A DNA stretch of 64,000 nt from Melastoma dodecandrum (taxonomy: Eukaryota > Streptophyta > Magnoliopsida > Myrtales > Melastomataceae): assembly GCA_029817715.1 (NCBI GenBank), contig JARUPY010000356.1, positions 715,001 through 779,000 of the forward strand, in the 5' to 3' direction. The first letter of the stretch is position 1. Every line of letters starts with the position of its first letter. Of this stretch, positions 10,885 through 20,626 are shown piece after piece. The position numbers and the translations under genes were made by a program. The notes below the pieces were generated by a model. The model did not search any database and had not been told where the DNA came from. It saw nothing but the letters and a program-made list of their open reading frames with translations.

Positions 10885-12162
10885 TTATGGCCACTTGTCA
10901 CGAGGGATATCATCAAAGGTGAACTTGATGTTGCTTATGCCATCTGTACTGCCTCGTGGTCGATCTCGTGGCTCATCAGAATGTGCATCTTCTTCTTCTT
11001 CCTGATAGGAATCTGGAATGGGTTCCTCTCCATCAGCCATAAACACATGGGGTAAACATTCTAGTGATTCTGAGGAGACCATAGAAACGTCTTCTAATGT
11101 AGAAGTGTAGTGAGAGCTGCTGTCTGATGAAGATGGATCTGTTGGGGAACTATCTGAAGAGGAATCTGAAGTTTCAATTCCTGCTGTCATAAAAATCTGA
11201 GGTGGTATGAACGGTGGTGCCTGCTCATAGTAACTTCCAATTGGGTCATGGTTGTCATAATATCCATCAGTACTATTACTATGGACAGGTGAGGAAGTAT
11301 GGATAGTCGACGTTACCCATTTCCTAGTAGGGGAGTCCAAAGGATCTGAGAATACCTGGTGTGGACTATGTCCCCTAATCATTAGCTGTTGGGTATGAGG
11401 AAATTGACTTGAATCTGTCTCCGGACTAGGCGTTCTTTGTCGATATGAAGGTTTAGAACCTTCTTCTTTCCTCTTTCCCTCACGAATGTCTGCCCTCTTC
11501 TTATCCCTTTTTCGTTGTTCTCTGACTATTTCTCTGATGTCTGCAGGATCTTTCTTATTAACCTGTCCGAAGAGTGGATGAAGGTTTCTAGGATCCTGCA
11601 TAAAAGTTGCAGACTTGTTCCCAAAGTCTAATATGTCAGTAGAAGGAGGCTGAGGATTCAAACCGAAACTTAGTGGAGCAGACGGAGGTCTTCCAAAATT
11701 TAGGAAGCTAGCCATATCGGGTTTCTGTGTCAGGTCTACTTGCTTGTCCTCTAGGATTTTGATCTGTCTTTTCATCTTGGCAATCTCAGCATCCGGGTCA
11801 GACCTAAAATAGGATGGGAATTTTCCTTTCTCAAAATTGTCTAACCTTTGTCGGAGTGTATGTAACATCTCCTGAGTCTTATTATGCTGAGTGTCCATCT
11901 TTGCAGTAAGCCTGGTTTCTGTTCCTGTCAATAGCTCCTGCACAGTATCAATCTTTCTGCAGATAGTGTTTAATCCTGCATTCTGAGCTAAGGCATTCTG
12001 GCTTTGCCAATTTCTCACAGTTTCAGCTATGCTATTACGCATAGGATTTCCATGACTATCAAGGTCAGTAGGGACAGGAATCTTTGAACAATACTTAATA
12101 CCGTTAATAGTTTGCTCATTTTGTGGAGGAAAGTTCAATTCTCCTGGTCTGCCCATCATCAT
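10885..12162 (-). pseudogene. Pararetrovirus polyprotein linker with coiled coil
   Basis: A 425-residue open frame between the movement protein and the coat-protein core. Residues about 55-140 contain a coiled-coil region (repeated Leu/Ile heptads around TVQELLTGTETRLTAKMD and LHTLRQRLDNFEKG). The remainder is rich in Ser, Pro, Asp and Glu, as expected for a disordered linker. The part at 11264-11990 is duplicated at 13787-14502. It seems to have been in one frame with the movement protein, with an interruption around 12162-12250. Function in the virus is inferred only from position. Confidence 0.68.
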
Positions 12163-12249
12163 GATAGCGGGCGGACTTTGTAGGGAAACTGTCTGTTGGA
12201 CAGCCTCTTGAGCACAACTGCTGGTAAGTTTTGGCTCATTGGGAACTAC

Positions 12250-13699
12250 CTATTCAGAGAGATTTTTCTTCTGCCAGTTGAGCATAGATTTGTAACAGGG
12301 TAGTACCTTAGGGGGTTGTTTCTTAGGCCTTTTCTTGATAGCCTGATCCATCAAGAACTGCCATTCGCCATAATCTTCTTTTATGGGTGTTGCTACAGCC
12401 ATTGCTGGGGCAGCATCTGGCTCATCATCCTGATCATCATCACTTTCAGTGTCATAATCATGAAGGTTCATATATCCTGACCTTTTTCTTCTGTTGCGCC
12501 TGGTATAGGGGCATTCATCTTCGTTGTCACTGTAAAGGTGATTGCCGTTGAGGTAGTCAAGCTTACAGCCGCAGATATCTGAGGTGCAACAGTCCCAATA
12601 GCAGTGATCTGTTTTGGGATCCTTGAATTGATAGGTCGCTCTTCCCTGTCCATCAAAAGAATGGATTATGTTGTTCAAAAAATCAGCTTTCTTATGACGA
12701 GGGACTGGTTGGATCATAAACATAGTTGGGAAGATTGAAGGAGTTGCTGCTGGCTTTTCATGTGATCGGTCAAACTGGATGATCACAGCTCCATCCTTCT
12801 CCTTTATGAACTTTGGTTCTGATGACTGGATTGGCTTGACTTGCTGTTGTGTCTGCTCATAATTGGTAATCCATCGTTCTGGAAGTAGTTTGAGCAGTTC
12901 TTCTCTAGTGGTCCGTCTGGGGATGTGCAAGCATGTCGTAGCCTGTGACTGGTGATAATCAGCCTGAATGAACAAAGATTCATTGGACTCATCAGGGACC
13001 TTCAGGTCTAGTGCATGGTTTTGTACTCTGTAAGACATCTGGTAATGCAGTGTAGCCTCAATGGAATTTGGATCTCGCTCAGGGCCAGCTATCTGTATTT
13101 GGACCTGTAAAGCTGCAAGAACTTTGGGATCTCTTAGAGATATGCAGATGTTTGGGTATAGTGTTACGAAAACAGTTCCTGCATTTAGAGTGGTCTCTAT
13201 TATCCCAATGCACGCATGTTGGTACTCCATATATCTGGAGTCTAGTAGAGCCATTCTTGCCGTGACTGGTAATCCTTTCCTGCCATGATAAGTTAGTGCA
13301 AGTCTAATGGCACCAAAGTGAAGATGGGTATATCCTTTTGTGGATCCATTGTTGTGGAAAGTCCGTTGGCAGCTGGAGGGACACAAATTGTTCTTGGTGT
13401 GAGGTAAAGATGGGGTGATGGCTGAACTTGCTAACCTGTATATATTCAAGAGCTCTTGGACTGGGCTGCTGGATAAGAGTTCTTATTCTCCTGATGGGAC
13501 TGAATGAGGGTTTGCAAAAGGCGGTGTATGGGTTTAAGAAGGGAATGGTGGTGTTTGCAACTTGGTTATTGTCGAAATCTTCATGAGCGATCTCGTATAA
13601 ACCCTCAAGCTTGTCAGAAGTGGATTTACAAAAAGAAGGGTTGGAACTTAGTGTGATGGGAGCATTCATCACGGAAGGGCTAATATGAGTAGAATCCAT
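12250..13699 (-). pseudogene. Endogenous pararetrovirus movement protein, better preserved copy
   Basis: This starts at ATG 13699, 77 bases downstream of the primer site. One frameshift near 13320-13440 separates the N-terminal part (to about 13304) from a long open segment to 12250. The central core resembles the caulimovirid movement-protein domain (segments such as HFGAIRLALTYHGRKG, DSRYMEYQHAC and NAGTVFVTLYPN). The C-terminal part is acidic and ends near the coiled-coil linker. In living relatives the protein forms or gates channels in plasmodesmata. The single frameshift and absent polymerase make this copy inactive, but it is far less decayed than its inverted twin. Confidence 0.82.
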
Positions 13700-13775
13700 G
13701 GGTGTAAGGCAAGGTGCTTCTCCAGGTAGGGCTCTTAGTCTATTACTCTCTCCCCTCAAAAAAAAAGAAAAAACT

Positions 13776-13789
13776 GGGCTCTGATACCA
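13776..13789 (-). promoter_or_regulatory. tRNA-Met primer-binding site of the pararetrovirus
   Basis: The minus strand reads TGGTATCAGAGCCC, the complement of the initiator tRNA-Met 3' end used by Caulimoviridae and by many gypsy elements. It lies just upstream of the movement-protein start and exactly at the junction with duplicated linker sequence. Confidence 0.85.
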
Positions 13790-14664
13790 TCAGTACTATT
13801 ACTATGGACAGGTGAGGAAGTATGGATAGTCGACGTTACCCATTTCCTAGTAGGGGAGTCCAAAGGATCTGAGAATACCTGGTGTGGACTATGTCCCCTA
13901 ATCATTAGCTGTTGGGTATGAGGAAATTGACTTGAATCTGTCTCCGGACTAGGCGTTCTTTGTCGATATGAAGGTTTAGAACCTTCTTCTTTCCTCTTTC
14001 CCTCACGAATGTCTGCCCTCTTCTTATCCCTTTTTCGTTGTTCTCTGACTATTTCTCTGATGTCTGCAGGATCTTTCTTATTAACCTGTCCGAAGAGTGG
14101 ATGAAGGTTTCTAGGATCCTGCATAAAAGTTGCAGACTTGTTCCCAAAGTCTAATATGTCAGTAGAAGGAGGCTGAGGATTCAAACCGAAACTTAGTGGA
14201 GCAGACGGAGGTCTTCCAAAATTTAGGAAGCTAGCCATATCGGGTTTCTGTGTCAGGTCTACTTGCTTGTCCTCTAGGATTTTGATCTGTCTTTTCATCT
14301 TGGCAATCTCAGCATCCGGGTCAGACCTAAAATAGGATGGGAATTTTCCTTTCTCAAAATTGTCTAACCTTTGTCGGAGTGTATGTAACATCTCCTGAGT
14401 CTTATTATGCTGAGTGTCCATCTTTGCAGTAAGCCTGGTTTCTGTTCCTGTCAATAGCTCCTGCACAGTATCAATCTTTCTGCAGATAGTGTTTAATCCT
14501 GGGAATTTTCCTCTCTCAAAATTGTCTAACCTTTGTTGGAGTGTATGTAACATCTCCTGAGTCTTATTATGGTGAGTGTCCATCTTTGCAGTAAGCCTGG
14601 TTTCTGTTCCTGTCAATATCTCCTGCACAGTATCAATCTTTCTGCAGATAGTGTTTAATCCTGC
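13787..14664 (-). repeat. Duplicated pararetrovirus linker with a 162-bp internal tandem duplication
   Basis: 13787-14502 repeats 11264-11990 almost exactly and in the same orientation. At its far end a 54-codon unit (containing TGTETRLTAKMD and MLHTL) is present twice, at about 14343-14504 and 14505-14664, keeping the reading frame. The open frame across it covers 13756-14628. The junction with the primer site has the overlap TGATGG. Confidence 0.88.
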
Positions 14665-14667
14665 ATT

Positions 14668-14829
14668 AAAAGAAGAAGGTTCTAAACCTTCAGATCGACA
14701 AAGAACGCCTAGTCCGGAGACATATTCAAGTCAATTTCCTCATACCCAACAGCTAATGATTAGGGGACATAGTCCACACCAGGTATTCTTAGATCCTTTG
14801 GACTGCCCTACTAGGAAATGGGTAACGTG
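14668..14829 (+). repeat. Inverted piece of the pararetrovirus linker
   Basis: About 160 bases on the plus strand matching the minus-strand linker (for example RQRTPSPET and HTQQLMIRGHSPHQVF), facing the neighbouring copy head to head. It ends the recognisable viral block. Confidence 0.85.
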
Positions 14830-15275
14830 CGTGCGATGTTGTGACAACTGATTGTGTATTTCTTTTTCAGTTTTGGGAGACGTAAATGGACATGACATTT
14901 TGATCAAATCCTCGCCTTGGGGTTAAAAAATGACGCATTAAATATTAAGTTTTAATAGTTGAATAAAAAATAAAATCATTAAAAATTTTAAAATAAATTT
15001 TCACCGAAGCTTTACCTTGGTCATGGATAGATCACTTCCATAAGCAGTGACAATTGCCCTATCCCAAAAATTAGCTTTTTATGATTACATCGGGAATAAT
15101 CCGGCAAAAGTGGATTGTTCCGAGCAAGATCAATAGATAATAGAGATGAAATAGATGTTTAATGGTTAGGGCATCCTATTTTTAGATGCTCCAAGTAAGG
15201 TGGCAACGCCAGAGTAGAGGGCGCATCGGTATTTAATGAGCCTGAATCGTAAGATTCGAGCAAAGTTGGCGCCGC
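14830..15275. other. AT-rich non-coding spacer
   Basis: AT-rich sequence between the pararetrovirus block and a gypsy gag fragment. No domain or repeat boundary recognised. Confidence 0.4.
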
Positions 15276-15800
15276 TGATGCTGCATACTTATGAAGAGTT
15301 GTATCACTGAGCTCAAATCATAGAAAAGTTAAGAGGGAAAAGGATGAGTATAACTCATGCAAGGGGAAAGCGGATGCTGGACCCTCGAGGAGGTCGGGAG
15401 AATTCTTTAGAGGCATGAGTCGTTTCTTTGAGGGAGCAGGAAGTCCAGCTCTAGTGGAGTTTCGAAGCCCAGGTACAGTCGAGGTATACGACCCTCCTAC
15501 TCGCCTACTTGCTCACGTTGCAGACGATCCCATGAAGGGTTATCGTGTCCGGCGGAAGGCATCACGTGCTTTCAGTGTGGCGAGCGAGGCCACATTCGGA
15601 GTCATTGTCTATCACTGACAGGGAACAGGACTGGTGATGTTGGTGCCTCATTCGCTATGTCTCATAACATGCCTGACAAGAGCGGATCTAAGGGCTTGGT
15701 CAATCAGCCATCGGGATCTGGCCGTGTGAACACCATGAGCCGAGGACAAGCAGGCCCCTCCAGCAAAGCCATGCCTTGTGTAATGTTTTCACTGACCCCG
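15276..15800 (+). pseudogene. Gypsy gag fragment with zinc knuckle, sister of 3.7-4.2 kb
   Basis: The frame starting near 15285 reads as the end of a gag domain (YEELYH, stop, AQIIEKLR) and a Ser/Arg linker. A CCHC knuckle follows at 15567-15608 (CFQCGERGHIRSHC). The long local open frame (15415-15618) is out of frame with the knuckle, so a frameshift separates them. Nucleotide similarity to 3780-4180 is strong across the linker, the knuckle and the post-knuckle segment 'GGGATCTGGCCGTGTGAACA'. The post-knuckle part runs on slightly further here than in the sister copy. No protease or polymerase follows. Confidence 0.82.
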
Positions 15801-17380
15801 GGAAGAGAGGAGAACGCGATTTGCCCGAGTTCCTTCTTCGGAGTGCTGCGTATGCATGTAGACCGAGGAGCTGCGGGAGGTGAGTACAGAGTGGGGACGG
15901 AGATGCCTGGGGAAGGAAAGCTCCACACGAGGTGCTGCAGTGTAGCTGTGTACGTCTCACCCCTCCCCTCCTGAAACAACTTGAAATTTTTCAACATTTA
16001 ATTAGGAAGTCCAACCGTAATTGAACGGTCAAAACACGGAGAACATACTGTTCGTCTAAAGCTCAAGTAAATCGAGCCGCAGCTCAGGTGTTCCTCCTCC
16101 CTTGCACCCCCTTCCCTTCTTTCAGTGGAGTCGATCATTGCCACCAGGGACGCCGCCCACACTCAGGAACCTCGATCTGGACGGCAGCGAAGCTAGTGAC
16201 AAATTCCAGCTCCAGGAACGGAGCCACAGGGGGTGTAGCTGCGGACAGCAGCTGTTACGAAGATGTGGGTGGCTACAGCGAGGAAACGGGTTGAGGCAGA
16301 ACGCAGTCTCCTTCCCCCTCCTTCGCAGGAGAATGTAGCCCGATTCCCCCCCTATCCGTTCCCCTTTCATTTTCTTGTAGTTTCCAAAGTCTGTCCTCTG
16401 TTTGCTCCGTTGTCCGGATAACGTCTTTATGGTCAGGAGGGATTTTCCTTTGACCCACACTGTCACAGTTGTTATCCGATATTCGGATAAATTATTTTGC
16501 TTCTCTCTCTGTCAGGGGAGCTTGATTTTGAGTCAATGCAATCCTGTCATCTGTAAAACAGTCAAGCATTAAACGTGTAATACGCAAAACAAAGGTTAAG
16601 CCCCACCAAGGTTGAAAGCAAACAGTTAAACATGGACAATAAAAAAATCTATTCTGAAGTATCTTCTAGATTCCTAGTTGCAATTCATACACTAGAACCA
16701 TATGTATGAACAAAGAGATTTGTTCCTTTATAACATTAGTCCGCAAAATATTTTACGAAATAGGTCAGTCGAACTCATACTTCAATGACTAATGCCAATA
16801 ACTCGGTGTTTCAAACGCAAAGGTTAACACCGAGTTCTTGGCATTAGTCAAGTAAATATGAGTTTAACTAACATATTTCGCAAAACTCTTGCGAACTAAC
16901 TTTATTAAGGAACGATACTCTGTAAACATAAGCACAATCCTTTTCATTACTGTAGTTAAATGCAGCAAGAAAACAAATAATTCATTCACCTGATATATCT
17001 TGCATTTATGTCCTTCATTTTCATATATATAACTGAATTAACAATAAAACACAGAGAAAAGATATATCACTGATAAAAAATGTTTCCCCAATTCAAAATA
17101 AATTATCCATGGCCATCTATGAAGTGTCGTCGTTCACATTCACAACAACGGAAACACAGCTCATCGGTAACCGTCAGTTAAATTGGAGCCGGAATCTAAA
17201 ACCCACTTCTCATTAAGTCTCCGTTCATAACTTGTTCAGTCAAAGATCTAGTCCCACCACAACCATCACATCAGCAAACAGAAGAGTACACATCCACCAA
17301 ACTTGAGCTAATGCCATACTTCAATATGCTGTCTGCACCGATCCAATCACCAGGAGAATAGGTAAATCAAAGAGGGAAGC
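15801..17380. other. Non-coding: GC-rich retroelement-like sequence, then AT-rich with a foldback element
   Basis: 15801-16500 is GC-rich with only short open frames and short stretches resembling the Tekay-type LTR at 35.5-37.6 kb (for example 'CACCCCTCCCCTC'), so it may be an LTR remnant. 16500-17380 is AT-rich and holds the hairpin element annotated separately. No gene seen. Confidence 0.4.
16700..16945. repeat. Foldback (MITE-like) element with long imperfect hairpin
   Basis: The sequence folds back on itself around 16818. The inner stem is near perfect: 16786-16810 pairs with 16826-16849 ('GACTAATGCCAA...CTCGGTGTT' against its complement). Pairing with mismatches continues outwards past 'TTGTTCCTTTAT' on the left and 'ATTAAGGAACGA' on the right, giving arms of roughly 100 bases around a loop of about 15. 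No coding capacity. Either a foldback MITE or a long hairpin small-RNA precursor. Confidence 0.7.
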
Positions 17381-17529
17381 TCATCTTACCCCGGTGTGGG
17401 CCAGAGCGATGGAGGGAGAGGGAGGGAAGCGGAGCGAAGGCGGGGACGAAAGCTGCGAAGGCAATGAGGGAGACGAGCATGAAGAACCCCACCGTCGCAG
17501 CCGAGGTGGGGTTCGGCTACTCCTGGTCG

Positions 17530-17817
17530 TTACTTTTGGGATTGGGCAGCGTCGGGTAGTTTTGAGGGTGTTTTCTGCACGGGTAGTTGAAATGCCGGTA
17601 TGGGATCGAGCGGGTTCTGCAGGCTTTGGGAATTTCCATAAATCTGGTGCCTGTAAGGTTGCTGTTGAGATGCATCGCGGCAGCGGAAATGGGGGTACGA
17701 AGGAGAGGGTGGACGACGCTGCCACCTTTGGGTGGAGTCGCCATTCTGCCGGTACGGCCTGTGCGACCCCTGATGGCTGCCTGTAGGATTGTCACCATGG
17801 GTCTTCGGTTCACCCAT
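17530..17817 (-). CDS. Unrecognised Gln/Pro-rich exon-like open frame
   Basis: ATG at 17817, 95 codons, rich in Gln, Pro, Arg, Ser and Tyr. Just before the stop the sequence AAAAGTAACG offers a splice donor, and an acceptor-like 'CCTTCGCAG' lies about 60 bases further along the minus strand, so this could be the first exon of a longer gene or pseudogene. No domain recognised. GC content is higher than in the flanks. It sits between the foldback element and a plastid insertion, in otherwise repetitive sequence. A chance frame remains possible. Confidence 0.25.
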   Translation of the reverse strand: MGEPKTHGDNPTGSHQGSHRPYRQNGDSTQRWQRRPPSPSYPHFRCRDASQQQPYRHQIYGNSQSLQNPLDPIPAFQLPVQKTPSKLPDAAQSQK

Positions 17818-17865
17818 AAGCTAAGTCGAGTGCGCCTGGAATGACGAGTTCAAAAGCCAGGTTCA

Positions 17866-17960
17866 GTCGACCTCGGCTAAAATATTTCCGAAAAGGCGAA
17901 AACTAAGTGATAAGGGTTTTGTAAAATCTTCCAAGATGTTAATGGGTAAAAGGATTGGGA
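17866..17960 (-). pseudogene. atpI: Plastid atpI fragment inserted in the nuclear genome (NUPT)
   Basis: The minus strand encodes [17 protein letters not shown] followed by [11 protein letters not shown], the highly conserved core of chloroplast ATP synthase subunit a (CF0 subunit IV). In the intact protein this stretch lies in a conserved membrane part next to the proton path. Only about 30 codons are present, and the flanks have no plastid similarity. The bases keep plastid-like AT-rich codon use in a GC-rich surrounding, so it is a short, relatively recent transfer. It is nonfunctional. Confidence 0.85.
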
Positions 17961-18434
17961 TGATCTCTGGCAAGTTGGTACTGCTGTCGGTGCACCTTGA
18001 TCCAGAGGGAGGGGGAGAAGAGCTGCAGCCGGGTTTTTTCCTTGGGGTAGCATTCGGTCGAGATAGATACTGTAGCGGGCGGCTCCCCTGCTTCGGAATG
18101 GGTGTACGGCGACAACCGATTATGCGTACATTGCATCCTGTCTCCCCTTCGCCGTGCTGTGTAAAGTGAGCTGCGGCCATGGCCTAGAGTGGACGATTCT
18201 GCTGGTCCTTGCCTTCCATTGTCCGAATGCTATAGAGGGGATCGAGAGGATGAGGTATATCGTGAAATGTGATGCTCTCCCCATCGCTTCCCATGAAATG
18301 GCCGTAGTATTGGAAGACAATGAATGTGGCCCACAGTGAGGGGGTCTGAAATTGGGAAAGCATCTGTGGTAGGCGACTGGTTCACATTTGTCTCCGTTAT
18401 ATGTATCCTTTAGATATGCATAATGTGTGGTCGT

Positions 18435-19016
18435 GATTCAGGCTCTACGTCGCAAATACCCGACTGTTATGTCGGAGGAGTGCGGGGAAGTAATGCCACT
18501 CGTGGTAGTTACCTGCTTCGATATTCCCGGACGCTCTCGAAGTAGTGGGTGGGGAAGCACTGCAGTGGTCGTGACACCGATTGAAGTGTCGATATACGAG
18601 TAGTATTTGGAGAGGAGGGAGTCGCATTTGTATCTGATTTGGTTGGTCGTATTGATTCGTTCTCTTAACAATGGTTATGAATAATTATGGAATTGTTGAT
18701 AATCGTATGCTATGCTATTCACGGACCGCATGTGCATAAAACACTTTCAAGATGCTTGTTAGGTTTGTCTAGCGGTCATCATTGATTTGGCGTGTGTATG
18801 GTGAACGTACTCAACGAGTTATCGCTGACCCCAAATGGGGAATTTGGTTTTAGTATTGCAGAGATACGAGAGAAAGGATACTCGTGACGAAGCTTATCAA
18901 ACGAGTCAAAGAATGACAATGCGGTGGAGACCTTAATTTTGTCGTTTCCACTGTTTGACCGGCCAACTAAGGTTCAACCTTCTAAGTAAAATATGAAAAA
19001 TTTTCAGGTCGTTTTA
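18435..19016 (+). mobile_element. 3' part of a Tekay-type gypsy LTR
   Basis: Diverged relative of the LTR ends at 29010-29568 and 37010-37606: shared pieces include the region of 'CTCTCGAAGTAGTGGGTGGGG', the 'TCAACGAGTTATCGCTGACC' block and the terminal 'AGGTCGTTTTA'. The LTR end is TA instead of CA. It is followed at the correct distance by a perfect tRNA-Met primer site. The 5' part of this LTR is not recognisable upstream of about 18435. Confidence 0.75.
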
Positions 19017-19018
19017 GT

Positions 19019-19030
19019 TGGTATCAGAGC
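19019..19030 (+). promoter_or_regulatory. tRNA-Met primer-binding site of a gypsy element
   Basis: TGGTATCAGAGC, two bases after the LTR end at 19016. The sequence after it resembles the start of the internal region at 29.6 kb and then loses similarity. Confidence 0.8.
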
Positions 19031-19356
19031 ACAATTAGATTGGAGCAATAAGGAGGATTAATATGCACTTTAGGTTTAATTAAAAAGAAGAGTAAAACCA
19101 CCCGTGAGTGATGGAAATAGACAGTGACTGGTAAAACAAAGAAAATTGAATACGCAAATGCACTCATCACTGTTTGGGAATCATTCAGAGTGCTGATAGA
19201 CGTGACCTGGCACTGAAACTTGCCCATGACACGAGGACGAACGACCAATTTATGAAATGAATTCACTATAAATACATCGAGAAATTCGTCAAAAGAGAAA
19301 ATCACACCATAGTCCGAAAATTTCGAGTAACAACTTCTAGTATAGGAGGGTGAACA

Positions 19357-19602
19357 ATGACGATAGACGACGAAAGAGATGCATGCCAGAGCTGTTTAAA
19401 TGAAAAGCAAGCCCCAACGATGAATCGGGTGGAGGCCTTCCAGGAGCTGAAGAAGTTGAGGATGTTCCGAACATTGCCTACCGCTAATGAGAATTTTGCA
19501 CAAGACATTATCGTTGCGGAGTGCTTGGACATCCTCACCCAATTTCTCACCATCCCTGAACGTGACCCACCTTCACCTGCCCTCACCAACGCATTTTCTT
19601 GA
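19357..19602 (+). CDS. Unrecognised 81-codon open frame
   Basis: ATG at 19357 with balanced amino-acid composition, predicted largely helical, with one CxxC pair (residues 10-13). The reverse strand is also open over the same interval (19589-19302), so openness alone is poor evidence. It lies in the former internal region of a gypsy element, a few hundred bases after the primer site, where gag would begin, but I see no gag motif. Possibly a degenerate gag start or a captured fragment. Confidence 0.25.
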   Translation: MTIDDERDACQSCLNEKQAPTMNRVEAFQELKKLRMFRTLPTANENFAQDIIVAECLDILTQFLTIPERDPPSPALTNAFS

Positions 19603-19647
19603 CGCGCTATGGCTAGCCTCCCTGCGATTGAGGATGGGGACGATCGA

Positions 19648-19836
19648 TTTATGATAATATTTAATTTTATATTTCTTTCTGATGCGAGTTTTTGGTTTAG
19701 TGAGGTTGGTTTAAATCATACTTTTTAAAAGAAGGCAAAATATTGATTTATGACATTAAGCCAAATCTTTATTTTTATATCTAATTTTGGATTATATCCT
19801 ACGAAAATTATGTATGTCTTAATCGATAGTTTTATT
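19648..19836 (+). repeat. Dispersed AT-rich repeat, copy 2
   Basis: Direct copy of 7776-7965; see that entry. The two copies flank the whole block from the pararetrovirus locus to the LTR end. Confidence 0.85.
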
Positions 19837-20626
19837 AATTGAATAAAAAAATAAGAAATAAGAAATTTTCATATATTTTTTTTATTTAAGGGTTTTGATG
19901 GCCATATTAAGTAAGTTGAAAATCAAAGTTGGACTTTAGTTGTTAAAATCGTAGAACAAACTAAGTAATTGAAAAAATAAAAAGTTTACAAAAGTTTTTT
20001 ATTAGTAAAATTTATCAAAGTTAAGGTTATAAATATATATTTTACCTCAAAAATGATAAAAACATTTATTATATTTTACAAAATAAAATTTTGATATTAT
20101 CCATTAAATGTCAATTGTTCAAGCTAACATATCCTCATGTACTGACGCACTGATAAATTGTTATAGATATTGGAAATATTCAAAACACGGCACCAAAAAA
20201 ACAAAAACCCACGTCCCGAATTGAAAACCCAAAACCCAAACCCAGAGCCAGACCCGCAGAGGAGGACCGGCGGCGGCGGTGGTGGGTTCCGCCCTTCACT
20301 CTCTCTATCCCTTTTTTTTAGTGAAATTTTTGTGGGATTGGGGAGGGGCACCGAGTCGATTGACTGTGGTGGTTGATTTTTGTTTGGGGTTTGTTGCTTG
20401 TTGGAGGTGATTTGATGATCTTTTCTGGGTTTTCATTTTGTTCCCCTTCTCCTCCCCGGGGTGCTGTTATTGATGCTTTTATGTTGTTTAGCATGATTTC
20501 CTTCGTGGACAATCGGTAACTGTTTGGTTCCTTTGTAGGGGGATCCTGTCTGTAATGCCACACCCCTTCCATGCATCGTTTTACTGCCTCTCACTTCTCC
20601 CTGTATCTTAAATCTTCTCCAGTTCA
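19837..20626 (+). promoter_or_regulatory. Upstream region and possible 5' untranslated exon of the MBD4-like gene
   Basis: AT-rich to about 20160, then a GC-richer, CT-rich leader with no long open frame on the plus strand. A possible untranslated intron runs from 'GGAG|GTGATT' near 20405 to 'CCTTTGTAG|GG' near 20540; this is a suggestion from splice-site consensus only. No convincing TATA box was identified. Confidence 0.35.

Larger units (their letters stand above)
8248..14829 (-). mobile_element. Rearranged endogenous pararetrovirus locus (Caulimoviridae type)
   Basis: A block of movement-protein and coat-protein-side sequence of the kind found in endogenous plant pararetroviruses, with tRNA-Met primer sites at 8320-8333 (+) and 13776-13789 (-). 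The main copy reads on the minus strand: primer site, movement protein (13699-12250), coiled-coil/linker region (12162-10885), then coat-protein-like region with a zinc knuckle (10809-about 9668). A second, more decayed movement-protein copy lies in the opposite orientation (8320-9576). Parts of the linker are duplicated at 13787-14664, and again inverted at 14668-14829. No protease, reverse transcriptase or RNase H is present. The order resembles Florendovirus or Petuvirus genomes, but the genus cannot be fixed by eye. With stops and frameshifts throughout, it is a fossil. Confidence 0.8.

Noticed and set aside
17394..17786. 130-codon plus-strand ORF rich in Gly and Arg
   Set aside because: Overlaps the more plausible minus-strand exon-like frame; composition is that of a GC-rich chance frame.
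19019..19030. tRNA gene signal
   Set aside because: Only 12 bases complementary to a tRNA 3' end next to LTR ends, which is a primer-binding site, not a tRNA gene.
19302..19589. 95-codon minus-strand ORF
   Set aside because: Opposite strand of an equally long plus-strand frame; no motif on either, and only one was kept at low confidence.
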